NCBI RefSeq assembly: GCF_900182725.1
Contig: NZ_FXTO01000015.1
Location: 20,312 to 84,311, forward strand
Length of the DNA stretch: 64,000 nucleotides
Reading direction: 5' to 3'
From: Thalassovita litoralis
Lineage (GTDB): Bacteria; Pseudomonadota; Alphaproteobacteria; Rhodobacterales; Rhodobacteraceae
In this document: one piece after another, positions 8,743-16,525 of the stretch
Position numbering within the stretch: the stretch's first letter is position 1
Layout of the letters: every line of letters begins with the position of its first letter
Position numbers and translations under genes: made by a program
Notes under the pieces: model-generated
Database searches by the model: none
The model's input: the letters and a program-made list of their open reading frames with translations, nothing else
Told to the model about the DNA's origin: nothing

Positions 8743-10484
8743 CTTAACATCTTCCCCGGCCTGAAGGCCGGAGATTTCCGGTTTGGCCCTTTGCCTCACC
8801 GATAGTTCTCGCTTCAACGGAGACCCAATAGCCTTCCTCCACGAACATAGACGCCGTGTTCCGACGCAAGATCACCTTTGCCGCATTGGTGTCGGCGTTT
8901 TCAAAGTGGCCGCAGCTTGTGCAGACAAAGCTCGCTTGGTTCTTGCGACTCCGACTGTCAACTGCACCACACGCCGAACACGTTTGGCTCGTGTGCTGGG
9001 CGGGAACCCTAATCAGTTCTCCGCCCCGTTCTTCCAGCTTGTAGCTGAGTAAGGTTTCAAAAATATGCCAGCCCTGATTGAGAATAGACCTGTTGAGACC
9101 AGACTTCTGGCGCACCATGCGCCCCGGTTCTGCAACAGTGCCTTTAGCGCTGGCGGTCATGCCTTTGGTGTTGAGGTCTTCAATCACGACAGTCCCGAAC
9201 CGCTTGCTGAGCTCAAGGCTGGTTCTGTGGTGCCAGTCTTTGCGGATACGGGCGCGACGGGCGCTCAGGGCGGCCACACGGCGTCTGGCCTTGGCGTATC
9301 GTTTGCTGCCCCTTTTGCGGCGGCTAAGCGCCCTCTGGGCGCGTCTCTGGCGTTGTTCGAGGGCTTCGAGGCTGGCCGGGACGGAAAGCCGCTCACCCGT
9401 CGACAGGGCCAGCGTATTTGCCACGCCGCGATCCACGCCAACCGCCGGGGCGATACTGGCCGGGGCGTCATGCTCAATCGCCAGTACAAAGGAGATATGC
9501 CAGCCGTTCGGGGCGAGGCTGATCGTGGCGTTGTTCAGCTTGCCGACAAGTTGGCGGGTGTCACGAAACCTAACCCATCCGATCTTGGGCAGGCGCACCT
9601 CAGACCATTTGTCGTTCAGCTTTCGCACCTGCACTTCCCTGCCCTGAAAGCGGAACGTGTCGTTTCGACCCTTTTTGCGCGGACTGGGGTATCTGGCAAT
9701 GCCTTTGAACCAGTTCTGATAGGCGCGATCGAGATCGCGCAAGGCCTGCTGCTGACAGGTTTGAGAGACGGCGGCAATCCAGTCGTATTCCGCGCGCAGA
9801 CAGGTCAGTTCCCGCGCCTGGCTGGGGTAGCTGATGCTGTTCTCGGTCTGGCGCTTGAAGGCTCGCCAATGGTCGCGGCGCTGCTCCAAGGCGAGGTTGT
9901 AAATCAGGCGGCACACCCCGGCACACTGCGAGAACAGCCGATCTTGCGCAGGCGTGGGCTTAAGTTTGTAACGGTAGCCGCGTTGGATCATAGTGCCAGT
10001 ATAGCAATTGGTCCAAGGGTAGCAAATATGGATTACAGAACTGGACGGCATGTAGTTTACATGCTGCATGCTCACTTGGTCTTCGTTACGAAATACCGCC
10101 GCGATGTGCTGTCGGAGCCTGCTATCCGCGACCTTCGCCACATCTTCGCCAAAGTCTGTCGGGATTTCGAGGCGGAATTGATCGAGTGCGACGGCGAGGA
10201 CGATCACGTCCACCTGCTGGTGCATTATCCGCCCAAGGTTGCATTGTCACGGCTGGTCAACAGTCTCAAGGGTGTATCAAGTCGCCTGCTGCGCGAAAAC
10301 CGCCCTGAAATAACCGGTCGCTATCACAAGGGTGTCCTTTGGTCGCCGTCATACTTCGCTGCAAGCTGCGGCGGCGTCCCCCTGTCGGTAATCGCCGAAT
10401 ATGTCAAATCACAGCGGGAAGCGGCCAAGGGCCGCTCTCGCGTTCCTCCCCACCCTGAAGGACGGGGTATCCCACGAGGTTTCA
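8743..10484 (-). mobile_element. IS200/IS605-type insertion sequence, about 1.74 kb
   Basis: Divergent tnpA (plus) and tnpB (minus) with subterminal hairpins, the IS605 layout. In the element's own orientation the left end is at about 10484 (hairpin CCCCACCCTGAAGGACGGGG at 10448-10467) and the right end at 8743, ending TTAAG. There are no terminal inverted repeats or target duplication, as expected for Y1 single-strand transposition. Boundaries come from the restored NYN reading frame and from the orphan end at 7994. Both genes look complete, so it may be active. The left flank read inward ends in CATG, a possible target/TAM motif. Confidence 0.85.
8744..9991 (-). CDS. tnpB: RNA-guided nuclease TnpB (IS605 OrfB)
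   Basis: 415 residues from ATG 9991 (MIQRGYRYKLKPTPAQ, a typical TnpB start). RuvC residues are all visible: the first Asp in VGVDRGVAN, the Glu in VVIEDLNTKGM and the last Asp in ENADTNAAKV; the zinc ribbon CSACG...CTSCG lies between. TnpB proteins use a right-end-derived guide RNA to cut DNA next to a TAM, which preserves the element. The guide RNA is expected to overlap the 3' end of the gene and run out across 8743, so its guide would read the NYN flank. The stop codon (8744-8746) is inside the terminal sequence. It looks intact. Confidence 0.9.
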   Translation of the reverse strand: MIQRGYRYKLKPTPAQDRLFSQCAGVCRLIYNLALEQRRDHWRAFKRQTENSISYPSQARELTCLRAEYDWIAAVSQTCQQQALRDLDRAYQNWFKGIARYPSPRKKGRNDTFRFQGREVQVRKLNDKWSEVRLPKIGWVRFRDTRQLVGKLNNATISLAPNGWHISFVLAIEHDAPASIAPAVGVDRGVANTLALSTGERLSVPASLEALEQRQRRAQRALSRRKRGSKRYAKARRRVAALSARRARIRKDWHHRTSLELSKRFGTVVIEDLNTKGMTASAKGTVAEPGRMVRQKSGLNRSILNQGWHIFETLLSYKLEERGGELIRVPAQHTSQTCSACGAVDSRSRKNQASFVCTSCGHFENADTNAAKVILRRNTASMFVEEGYWVSVEARTIGEAKGQTGNLRPSGRGRC

Positions 10485-10489
10485 CATGA
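10028..10489 (+). CDS. tnpA: IS200-type Y1 transposase TnpA
   Basis: 153 residues from ATG 10028. It has the HUH motif (DDHVHLLVHYPPK) and a C-terminal helix with a catalytic tyrosine (VIAEYVKSQ), the features of IS200/IS605 Y1 transposases that excise and insert single-stranded DNA. It starts 36 bases from and divergent to tnpB, so promoters overlap between them. The last codon and stop (ACA TGA) fall at the element's left boundary, so the stop codon seems to be supplied by the flanking gene's CATGA. Confidence 0.9.
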   Translation: MDYRTGRHVVYMLHAHLVFVTKYRRDVLSEPAIRDLRHIFAKVCRDFEAELIECDGEDDHVHLLVHYPPKVALSRLVNSLKGVSSRLLRENRPEITGRYHKGVLWSPSYFAASCGGVPLSVIAEYVKSQREAAKGRSRVPPHPEGRGIPRGFT

Positions 10490-10876
10490 TTTGTTACACC
10501 TGCTGGATGAGATGGGATTTTCTCCAGCGCTCTTTTTTGACGCGAATGCAGGCTATCTTCTGAGTGGTCATTACCAGCATGATCAGCGGATGGCTGAAAA
10601 GCTTGGTTTATCCCGTCAGCAGGTCACGGTTGTCCCGAAGGGCGTGCAGGCGGATGGCATGATCCTGGAAACGGCGCGCAAACATGGGGCATCGATTATC
10701 ACGAATGACCGCTATCGGGATTGGGCAGACAGGTTTCCTGAACTCCGCGAGGAGGGGTGGCTTGTCACGGGTGGGTATCAGGCTGGAGAATTGCGGCTTG
10801 ATTTGCCTCTGATGAGCCGCTTGACCAGTCGCCCTTCTCCCTCGCATAATGTTCGGCGGCGATGGAGCGCAGAACG

Positions 10877-11101
10877 ATGAAAACTTTTTTTCTTGATGGA
10901 CCGGAATTGAGCTATGTGACCCGGCGGGTTGAGAGAGGTGACTATCGGGGCGTTCATGAGGTTATTTTGAATGGGCTTTATCTTCTGCAGCAGGCAGAGA
11001 AGGAAGACCCTTATGGCAGACGGTCGCATAAGCAGGTTGTCCGCTTTGTCCAGCCCCCAATAATCTCGGTGCCTGCAGGTCCTGTCAAATCTGTCATGTG
11101 A
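10877..11101 (+). CDS. Small ParD/RHH-like protein coupled to the NYN gene
   Basis: 74 residues from ATG 10877, which overlaps the NYN stop codon (ATGA), indicating translational coupling and deciding this start over ATG 10862. The segment YVTRRVERGDYRGVHEVILNGLYLL resembles the ParD-type ribbon-helix-helix pattern (V-x-SG-x-Y-x-S-x-SE-V-x-x-A-L-x-L-L), but the N-terminal strand is short and the C-terminus is unusual. It may be a DNA-binding autoregulator or antitoxin-like partner of the NYN RNase; this is inference from position and weak similarity. With the NYN gene interrupted its expression is probably changed. Confidence 0.55.
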   Translation: MKTFFLDGPELSYVTRRVERGDYRGVHEVILNGLYLLQQAEKEDPYGRRSHKQVVRFVQPPIISVPAGPVKSVM

Positions 11102-11753
11102 GCTTCTCCGTGTATGGGCGGACAGTCCCACTTACTCCAAGAGTGGGGTCAGAACCTTGCCCACTTCCCACTGATGCGCAGTGGTGCCAATCTATTCCTG
11201 CATCTGTCACGCACTTGCAGGGGTTGATCGCGGGGCTTTTCTGCCAGGGATAATGATCGATGGCTGCCTTGCAGTTGCGTGTGAGGGGGGCTTTCTTCAG
11301 GAACGCGTCATTTCATCGCTGAGTGCTGCTTGCGTGTTTTAGCTGCCCCGCGTCGCTTTTCAGTAAGGTCGCGCTCTGGCATGGGTCCTGTGCGCTCTGC
11401 GCATGGATGTATTGCGACGTGCGTATATGCGCATCTTTTTCTTGCTATGTGTCGCTCAGAGGGTTGGGGGTGCGAAGAGCGTAGGACTCCAGGGGGCTGC
11501 CACCTCACTGGGACGCTCTTCGCTGCGACATAATTCTTTAGTTTAGGGGTATGCCGCAAGGAAAGTTTACCATCGGTTTTGCTGCAGTGTAAATCGGATT
11601 TGGTGCGTGGTGGATATGCGCCGGATCCGGGCTGGTTGTCCTGCAGTCTGTGCGACTGCTTTGGGCCGCAAAATAATGACGGCTTCGCACTGAGGCTGTG
11701 TGTGTGCTCACTATCAAATGTCATCAGAAAAAATCATTCGAAAGGAAACTCTG
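11102..11753. other. Intergenic stretch, no gene recognised
   Basis: About 650 bases. Short frames exist in it but none shows a recognisable domain, good start site or conserved neighbour link. The last bases hold the ribosome site (AAAGGAAA) of the following HTH gene. Its promoter is presumably here but cannot be pinned down. Confidence 0.4.
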
Positions 11754-12179
11754 ATGACAAAAACTGCCACAACGCGGATGCTGGCCAAAGCAATTGACGC
11801 CTCAAAATTCACCCAGCGCGAGATCGCCGATCGGGTCGGCTTCAACAGCCAGAATATGCTCTCACAACTCAAAAGCGGTGAAGCTCGCGTGCCATTGGAT
11901 CGAATCCCTGCGCTTGCCAAGGTGCTCGAGATGGATGAGCGCCAATTTCTGATGACCGCGCTCGAGGACTATCATCCGGTGGTGCATGCTGCGCTGCTGA
12001 AAGCGCTGAAAGCTCCGCTCTCAGATGCTGAGATCGGTTTGGTCATGATGCTCCGCATGCTGGGGGTGCAGGCCGGGGCCGAGGATGAGTCCCCTTTACA
12101 CCAAGCCCTGAAAGGTATCAGCGCCTTGTTGGCCGCGCAGGGAGATGATCCACAAACGGACGTCGGGGCGTCGGACTGA
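11754..12179 (+). CDS. XRE-family helix-turn-helix protein
   Basis: 141 residues from ATG 11754 (MTKTATTRML) with AAAGGAAA eight bases upstream; an earlier ATG at 11700 is less likely. Residues about 18-55 form a Cro/CI-type HTH (FTQREIADRVGFNSQNMLSQLKSGEARVPLDRIPALAKVLEM), in which a host-type regulator monitors a small regulon. The C-terminal half is helical and rich in Leu and Ala with no known domain. Its targets are not evident; it stands alone between accessory genes and is followed by a probable terminator. Confidence 0.75.
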   Translation: MTKTATTRMLAKAIDASKFTQREIADRVGFNSQNMLSQLKSGEARVPLDRIPALAKVLEMDERQFLMTALEDYHPVVHAALLKALKAPLSDAEIGLVMMLRMLGVQAGAEDESPLHQALKGISALLAAQGDDPQTDVGASD

Positions 12180-12281
12180 GCTTTTGGAAGGGTGGGCGTC
12201 TCCCATCCGCAGATTGCTCCGGAACACCAATGGTGATAAATGCGAAACCTGAACATCCTTTGTAGGCTTGGGACGTTCACG

Positions 12282-12334
12282 AAGGGCTGTGCGCCCCCAA
12301 AGCGGCGCAGCCCTTCACCCCCTTAATTATTTTT
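12282..12334 (+). terminator. Probable intrinsic terminator after the XRE gene
   Basis: GC-rich arms AAGGGCTGTGCGC (12282-12294) and GGCGCAGCCCTT (12304-12315) pair with a small bulge, and the AT-rich tract TTAATTATTTTT follows on the plus strand. It would end transcription from the HTH gene ahead of the convergent small genes. Confidence 0.6.
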
Positions 12335-12361
12335 GGTGCAGTTTTCGGCTCTGGCTCTCGG

Positions 12362-12529
12362 CTAGAGGTTAATCTCCAAGGCCGACAGCAGCTTAAGATA
12401 GGTTTCGATGGTGGCCGGCATTTTGCCGCGTTCGATTTTTGACCGATTGCTCTGATCTACATTGGCACGGGCTGCAAGGTCGTCCTGATTCATTCTCAGC
12501 GCCCGGTGCCCTGTGCGATGCAACCTCAC
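12362..12529 (-). CDS. Small XRE-type helix-turn-helix protein
   Basis: 55 residues if the GTG at 12529 is used, or 43 from ATG 12493. The sequence LRMNQDDLAARANVDQSNRSKIERG is a clear HTH_XRE core, followed by IETYLKLLSALEINL, the usual fourth helix; the GTG start is preferred because it gives the full first helix. It begins 3 bases after the stop of the nuclease-like gene and is likely cotranscribed with it. A DNA-binding autoregulator is the simplest reading. It is short compared with usual XRE proteins of 70-100 residues. Confidence 0.65.
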   Translation of the reverse strand: MRLHRTGHRALRMNQDDLAARANVDQSNRSKIERGKMPATIETYLKLLSALEINL

Positions 12530-12532
12530 CGA

Positions 12533-12910
12533 TCAGGAGCAATAGCCCGCCTGTTGCATGGCATCGGCCACATCTTTGCCATTGGCACTGCATTGCCCCA
12601 GCCAGATTGCCCCCTCCTTGCCTGTCAGATGACAGACCATATTGGTGCGCAGATATGTGTTCATCAGAGCCTTCGCTGCGCGTCCGGGTGTTGTCTCCGG
12701 GTCTGGGCAGGTCAGTCCTTCCAATTTCATGTCGTAGCCTCGTATCATGACATGATCGCCGGAGATGGCATAGGTATCCGTGGCGGTTTGCCAGAGCGGC
12801 TCGGGCCGGGCGGCGTATGGCGCGATATCTGCCAGTGTCATGCCGGGCAGCATGGCGATGAACAGGGTGGTAGGGGTCAGATGGCGCAGGGGTGTGGGTA
12901 TAGCGTGCAT
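12533..12910 (-). CDS. Secreted SNase-like (thermonuclease family) protein, degenerate
   Basis: 125 residues from ATG 12910 (or 137 from ATG 12946). The N-terminus MHAIPTPLRHLTPTTLFIAMLPG looks like a signal peptide. The segment ISGDHVMIRGYDMKLEGLTCPDPE matches the start of the staphylococcal nuclease OB-fold (usually ..G..IRLEGIDAPE), and MVCHLTGK...GQCSANGKDVADAMQQAGYC its second half. The active-site Arg of the usual RLEG motif is replaced by Lys, and the usual RYGR segment is missing, so catalysis is doubtful. Next to a small HTH gene. Confident about the fold, not about the activity. Confidence 0.6.
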   Translation of the reverse strand: MHAIPTPLRHLTPTTLFIAMLPGMTLADIAPYAARPEPLWQTATDTYAISGDHVMIRGYDMKLEGLTCPDPETTPGRAAKALMNTYLRTNMVCHLTGKEGAIWLGQCSANGKDVADAMQQAGYCS

Positions 12911-13223
12911 GCCAGTGTCATGGGGGTTTTCGCCGGCGTTTATCAAGAGATGTTATGCGGCTGCGGGGCAGGATCGGCGGGAGATTGCGTGTGGGGGGGG
13001 GCGCAGGATTTGCCCGGACGCTCCGGGTGGGAACGGGACGGGTTGGGCCTGTATAGAGCCACTTATAGAACTGGGAAGTCCTAGAGGGATTGGCGGGGCT
13101 ATTGGGGGCTGTCCCGGTCGCCGGTGTGCGGCGGGGAGCTATCCTTGGGTTTGTGTAATCTGTTGAGCTTCTTGTGTATGATTTAATCTCGAGTACTGTA
13201 TAGTGATACTTTGGCTATGTATG

Positions 13224-13421
13224 TCAGGCTGGCAGATCGCATAGCATGAGGGACTCTTCCCCTACGATTTCCCGAAGCGCACCCGGGTTGGAGATGTCGA
13301 TCCCGTCTGCCATCGTTTGGATGCCATGGGCTTTCAGCTTTGCCAGATTGCGTGAAAGGCTTTCGGATTGAATCCCCAGATACTGCGCGACCGGATGTTT
13401 TTCAAAAGGCAGTTTGACCAT
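13224..13421 (-). pseudogene. Crp/Fnr-type regulator, C-terminal fragment
   Basis: 65 codons starting at an internal ATG: LPFEKHPVAQYLGIQSESLSRNLAKLKAHGI is the winged-helix DNA-binding part of Crp/Fnr proteins. The cyclic-nucleotide/sensor domain of about 150 residues is absent. In another frame, upstream bases 13422-13515 read LSCRLTGLLRHA, which resembles the linker helix preceding this domain, so a frameshift plus a larger deletion are likely. The fragment runs into the 3' end of the histidine kinase gene. Confidence 0.7.
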
Positions 13422-13509
13422 AAGCGTTTCTCATAGGGTCTGGCATGGCGCAGCAGCCCTGTCAGGCGGCAGGACAGACGTTGTTGCAGATCAGGCGCTG
13501 TGTTGTCCG

Positions 13510-16362
13510 CTAGCCTGCTGCGGCTTGTTGGTCCGTGGGTTGGACTGGCAGATAGAAAATGAACCGTGACCCGTGTTCTGGCTCGCTTTCCAGCCGGATT
13601 GTGCCGCCCTGCAGATGCAGGAGGTCCCGGCAGATCGACAGGCCGAGCCCAACCCCTTTATGGGTCCGGGTGCTGCTGTTATCTGCCTGAACAAATCGAT
13701 CGAAGATCCGAGCCTGCTGTTCTTGGGGGATGCCTATACCGGTATCGGCCACATCAAAGCGGATCTTGTCGCCATCCTGCCTGCAGGTGACGGAAACTGA
13801 GCCGCTTTGGGTGAATTTGATTGCGTTGCCGACAAGATTGAACAGAACCTGGCGCAGGCGTACGTCGTCGCCGGCGACCGTGACATCTTCCGCGTCCCAA
13901 GTGAGTTCGAGGCCTTTTTCCGTGGCAAGCGCCTGCATCTGTTCAACCACGGATTCGATGAGAGGTTGAGCCTTGATGGGCTGAATGTCGAGCTTGATCG
14001 TGTTGGCTTCAATCCGGGCCAGGTCCAGAATGTCATCGATCAGGGTTTGCAGTTGTTTGCCTGAAGATCGCATTTTCTGTGCGAAACCTGTCACTTCTGT
14101 TACCAAGGTGTCGACACCGGCTGCGATGCCGGGGTTGGGTGTTTCGCTGAGTTGCTTTTTCAGGGTCTGGTAGCCGGCAAGCATTTGGGTGTTAGAGAGC
14201 AGCGAGCTGTATCCGATGACTGCGGTCAACGGGGTGCGCAATTCGTGGCTTATGACGCTGAGAAATTGCGTTTTGGCTTCATCGGCATGCTCGGCTTTCT
14301 TCAGGGCCGAATAGAGTTGGGTTACATCTGCGGCAACGCCGCGATAGCCCTGAAATTCCCCTTCGGGGGAGAAGATGGGATTGCCGCTGGTCCGGATCCA
14401 GATATCTTTGCCCTCTGCCGTTGTCAGCAGATAGATAAAATTACGGAAAGACTCTTGTCTGGCCATGACAGATTGAAGCGTTTCAAGACTTTCATTGGGT
14501 GTTGCGGGTTCGCTTAATTCTTCCCGGATGAACCCGACGATGTTGTCGGGGGACAAACCGGTGGCCCGTTCAAAACCGCTTGAAAGGAAGGTGATGCGCA
14601 TCTCGCCATCCTGCTCCCAAAACCATTCGCTACTGGTATTGGCAACATCTGCAAAACGCTGTTCGAGAGCGTTCTTTTCCGCCAGCGTCCGGCGCAGTGT
14701 GTCATTGGTGGTTTGCAATTGCTGCTTGTTGCGTTTGATATCTGTAATATCGACGCAGATGATCACGATGCCGCCTTCGAAGGTGCGATGGGTGAAGCAT
14801 TTATATTCGATATCGCCATCCAGCGAGAGCAGGAACTCACAGGATGTGCTGCGGATATGCGGCAGCAAGGCGCGCAAAGAGCTTTCCTGACGGTCCGCGA
14901 GTTGGAAGCGGGGATTGTTGCGCCAGGGCAGATCCGCGAACTGGCCCAGCGTCAGGGGGCCTGAGGCGGTGACTTGAGACGGGTCGATGAGCTCTGGCAG
15001 CTTGTTATAAATGACAAGTTCTTCGCGCTGATTGAAGAGGCTAAAGCCCACAGGCAATGCCTGGATGGCCTCTTGCAACCGGCGTTCGGCCAGCTCGGCG
15101 CGCTGGCGGCTTTCGACTTGTTCGGTGATATCGACCCGAATGCCGACGCGTCCGCCTTCGGGCGTGGCGCGCTCATAGATCCGTAGCCATTGACCATTTG
15201 CGGTTTGCTGTTCCAGAATCGAGTTTGCGGCATTATGGGCTGCCAGCCGTTCTCGCAGCCAAGCCTCTTCTCGTCCGACGGCTTCGGGATATTGACCCTG
15301 TTTCAGCCCAAAACGCAGTAGGTCCTCGAATTTCTGGCCGGGACGGATGGCGGGTGCGCTTTGGGCATAGATTTGACGGTAGCGGTTATTGCAGAGGACC
15401 AGACGATCTTCCGTGTCATAGAGGGCGAACCCGTCGGGGAGCACTTCTATTGAGGCCCGGAGGCGGGCGGAGCTTTGCCAGGCTTCTCGCCGCAGATAGT
15501 CGAGGTACCAGACGATGAGCAGGGCGAGGCTGGAGAAGATCAGGAGGAGAATCTGCATGGGGCGCCCCGCCCACGGGGCGATGGCCTGTGTTGTGTTGGG
15601 GGCCAGGGCTATGGACCAGGTTGTCGTGCCGCTTTGAAAGTCACTGATTTGTGCGTCAGACTTGAAGAGCGCGGGGTCGCCGAGGACCTGAGAGACCGGT
15701 TGGGTGCCGGATTGGAACCGGACAGCAATGTCGAAGCGATCCGTCAGGGCGGTCAGGCCGAGGTCTTCCAGTAATGCGTGTTCTTCGAGCACAACAGATG
15801 CGGTACCCCAAAACTCTTTTTCGCCATCTGGTCCTTGCAGGAAAATCGGTTGGCGGATGATGTAGCCGGGCACGCCCTGCAAGAGTGGCATAGGGCCTTG
15901 CAGAAGAATCTGATTGGTTTGCTCCGCAGCCTGCAGAACGGCCATTTGCTCCGGGTTCTGCTGCAGGTTCTGACCGATCAGGGCATGGTTTTTCTCGAAA
16001 GGATAGACATGCGTGACCTTGTGATCCCTGATCGTGGCGATGTCGAGGATGGCGGGTTCGTCCAGCATCAATGTTTGGGCAAATGCCGCGAATTCGGTCT
16101 GGTTGATATCCGGGTGCAGGATGATGGCGCTTTTCAGGACCTGGGCAATAGAAAATTTCCGTCCCAGGTTCTCGGCGATCCGGTTGGCCGTCGCTGTCGC
16201 CAGATGGTTGGCATCCTGCTGTTGTGTCAGATTGTGGCGGATGGTTGCAACCTGATGTTCCACCAGAAAGAAAATGACAACAACAATCAGAACAGCCAGA
16301 TAGCTCACCCAGGATACCAAGCGGAGGCCAAGGGGAAGGGAGGTCGTTTTGGGCGAGGGCAT
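13510..16362 (-). CDS. Membrane sensor histidine kinase (CHASE, three PAS, HisKA, HATPase)
   Basis: 950 residues. Helix 1 at about 16-37, a periplasmic CHASE-like domain at about 75-240, helix 2 at about 268-288, then three PAS-type domains (about 305-420, 430-540, 575-690), a HisKA domain with the phospho-acceptor His at 706 (FLSVISHELRTPL) and an HATPase with N box LFNLVGNAIKFT and G boxes DTGIGIP and GVGLGLS. No receiver domain is attached and no response regulator gene is next to it, so its partner is elsewhere. The ligand is unknown; the CHASE domain suggests a small external signal. The gene is complete. Confidence 0.9.
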   Translation of the reverse strand: MPSPKTTSLPLGLRLVSWVSYLAVLIVVVIFFLVEHQVATIRHNLTQQQDANHLATATANRIAENLGRKFSIAQVLKSAIILHPDINQTEFAAFAQTLMLDEPAILDIATIRDHKVTHVYPFEKNHALIGQNLQQNPEQMAVLQAAEQTNQILLQGPMPLLQGVPGYIIRQPIFLQGPDGEKEFWGTASVVLEEHALLEDLGLTALTDRFDIAVRFQSGTQPVSQVLGDPALFKSDAQISDFQSGTTTWSIALAPNTTQAIAPWAGRPMQILLLIFSSLALLIVWYLDYLRREAWQSSARLRASIEVLPDGFALYDTEDRLVLCNNRYRQIYAQSAPAIRPGQKFEDLLRFGLKQGQYPEAVGREEAWLRERLAAHNAANSILEQQTANGQWLRIYERATPEGGRVGIRVDITEQVESRQRAELAERRLQEAIQALPVGFSLFNQREELVIYNKLPELIDPSQVTASGPLTLGQFADLPWRNNPRFQLADRQESSLRALLPHIRSTSCEFLLSLDGDIEYKCFTHRTFEGGIVIICVDITDIKRNKQQLQTTNDTLRRTLAEKNALEQRFADVANTSSEWFWEQDGEMRITFLSSGFERATGLSPDNIVGFIREELSEPATPNESLETLQSVMARQESFRNFIYLLTTAEGKDIWIRTSGNPIFSPEGEFQGYRGVAADVTQLYSALKKAEHADEAKTQFLSVISHELRTPLTAVIGYSSLLSNTQMLAGYQTLKKQLSETPNPGIAAGVDTLVTEVTGFAQKMRSSGKQLQTLIDDILDLARIEANTIKLDIQPIKAQPLIESVVEQMQALATEKGLELTWDAEDVTVAGDDVRLRQVLFNLVGNAIKFTQSGSVSVTCRQDGDKIRFDVADTGIGIPQEQQARIFDRFVQADNSSTRTHKGVGLGLSICRDLLHLQGGTIRLESEPEHGSRFIFYLPVQPTDQQAAAG

Positions 16363-16525
16363 GTAGACTCTGTTTGACTGTTATGAACACGCTGTGCGCC
16401 GGAATGCTGCGTAGACCCCCTCCTATCGGATAGGTCATTTCAATGCCCGAATGAAGTGTTGTTCGCGTTATTTTCCGAAGGCCTGTTGCATATTGGTAGC
16501 GTCAGACCGATTGACGTAGGGGCAG

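Larger units (their letters stand above)
8506..10880 (+). pseudogene. NYN-domain (Zc3h12a-like) RNase gene split by an IS605 element
   Basis: The 5' part (8506-8742) starts at ATG 8506 after GTAGGTGG and encodes two membrane helices followed by LIIVDGSNVMYW, the first acidic strand of the NYN/PIN-like ribonuclease fold. The 3' part (10485-10877, stop 10878-10880) continues with ALFFDANAGYLLSG, VVPKGVQADGMIL and SIITNDRYRDW, the other conserved acidic strands. Joining codon 8740-8742 directly to 10485-10487 gives an uninterrupted frame with 20 residues between the W of VMYW and the GF of the next strand, a spacing that fits my recollection of intact relatives. The family cleaves RNA using Asp-bound metal. 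As it stands the gene is broken. Confidence 0.85.

Noticed and set aside
9065..10027. Long plus-strand frame extending the tnpA ORF upstream over tnpB
   Set aside because: It is antisense to the well-supported tnpB gene; only the part from ATG 10028 is transposase-like.
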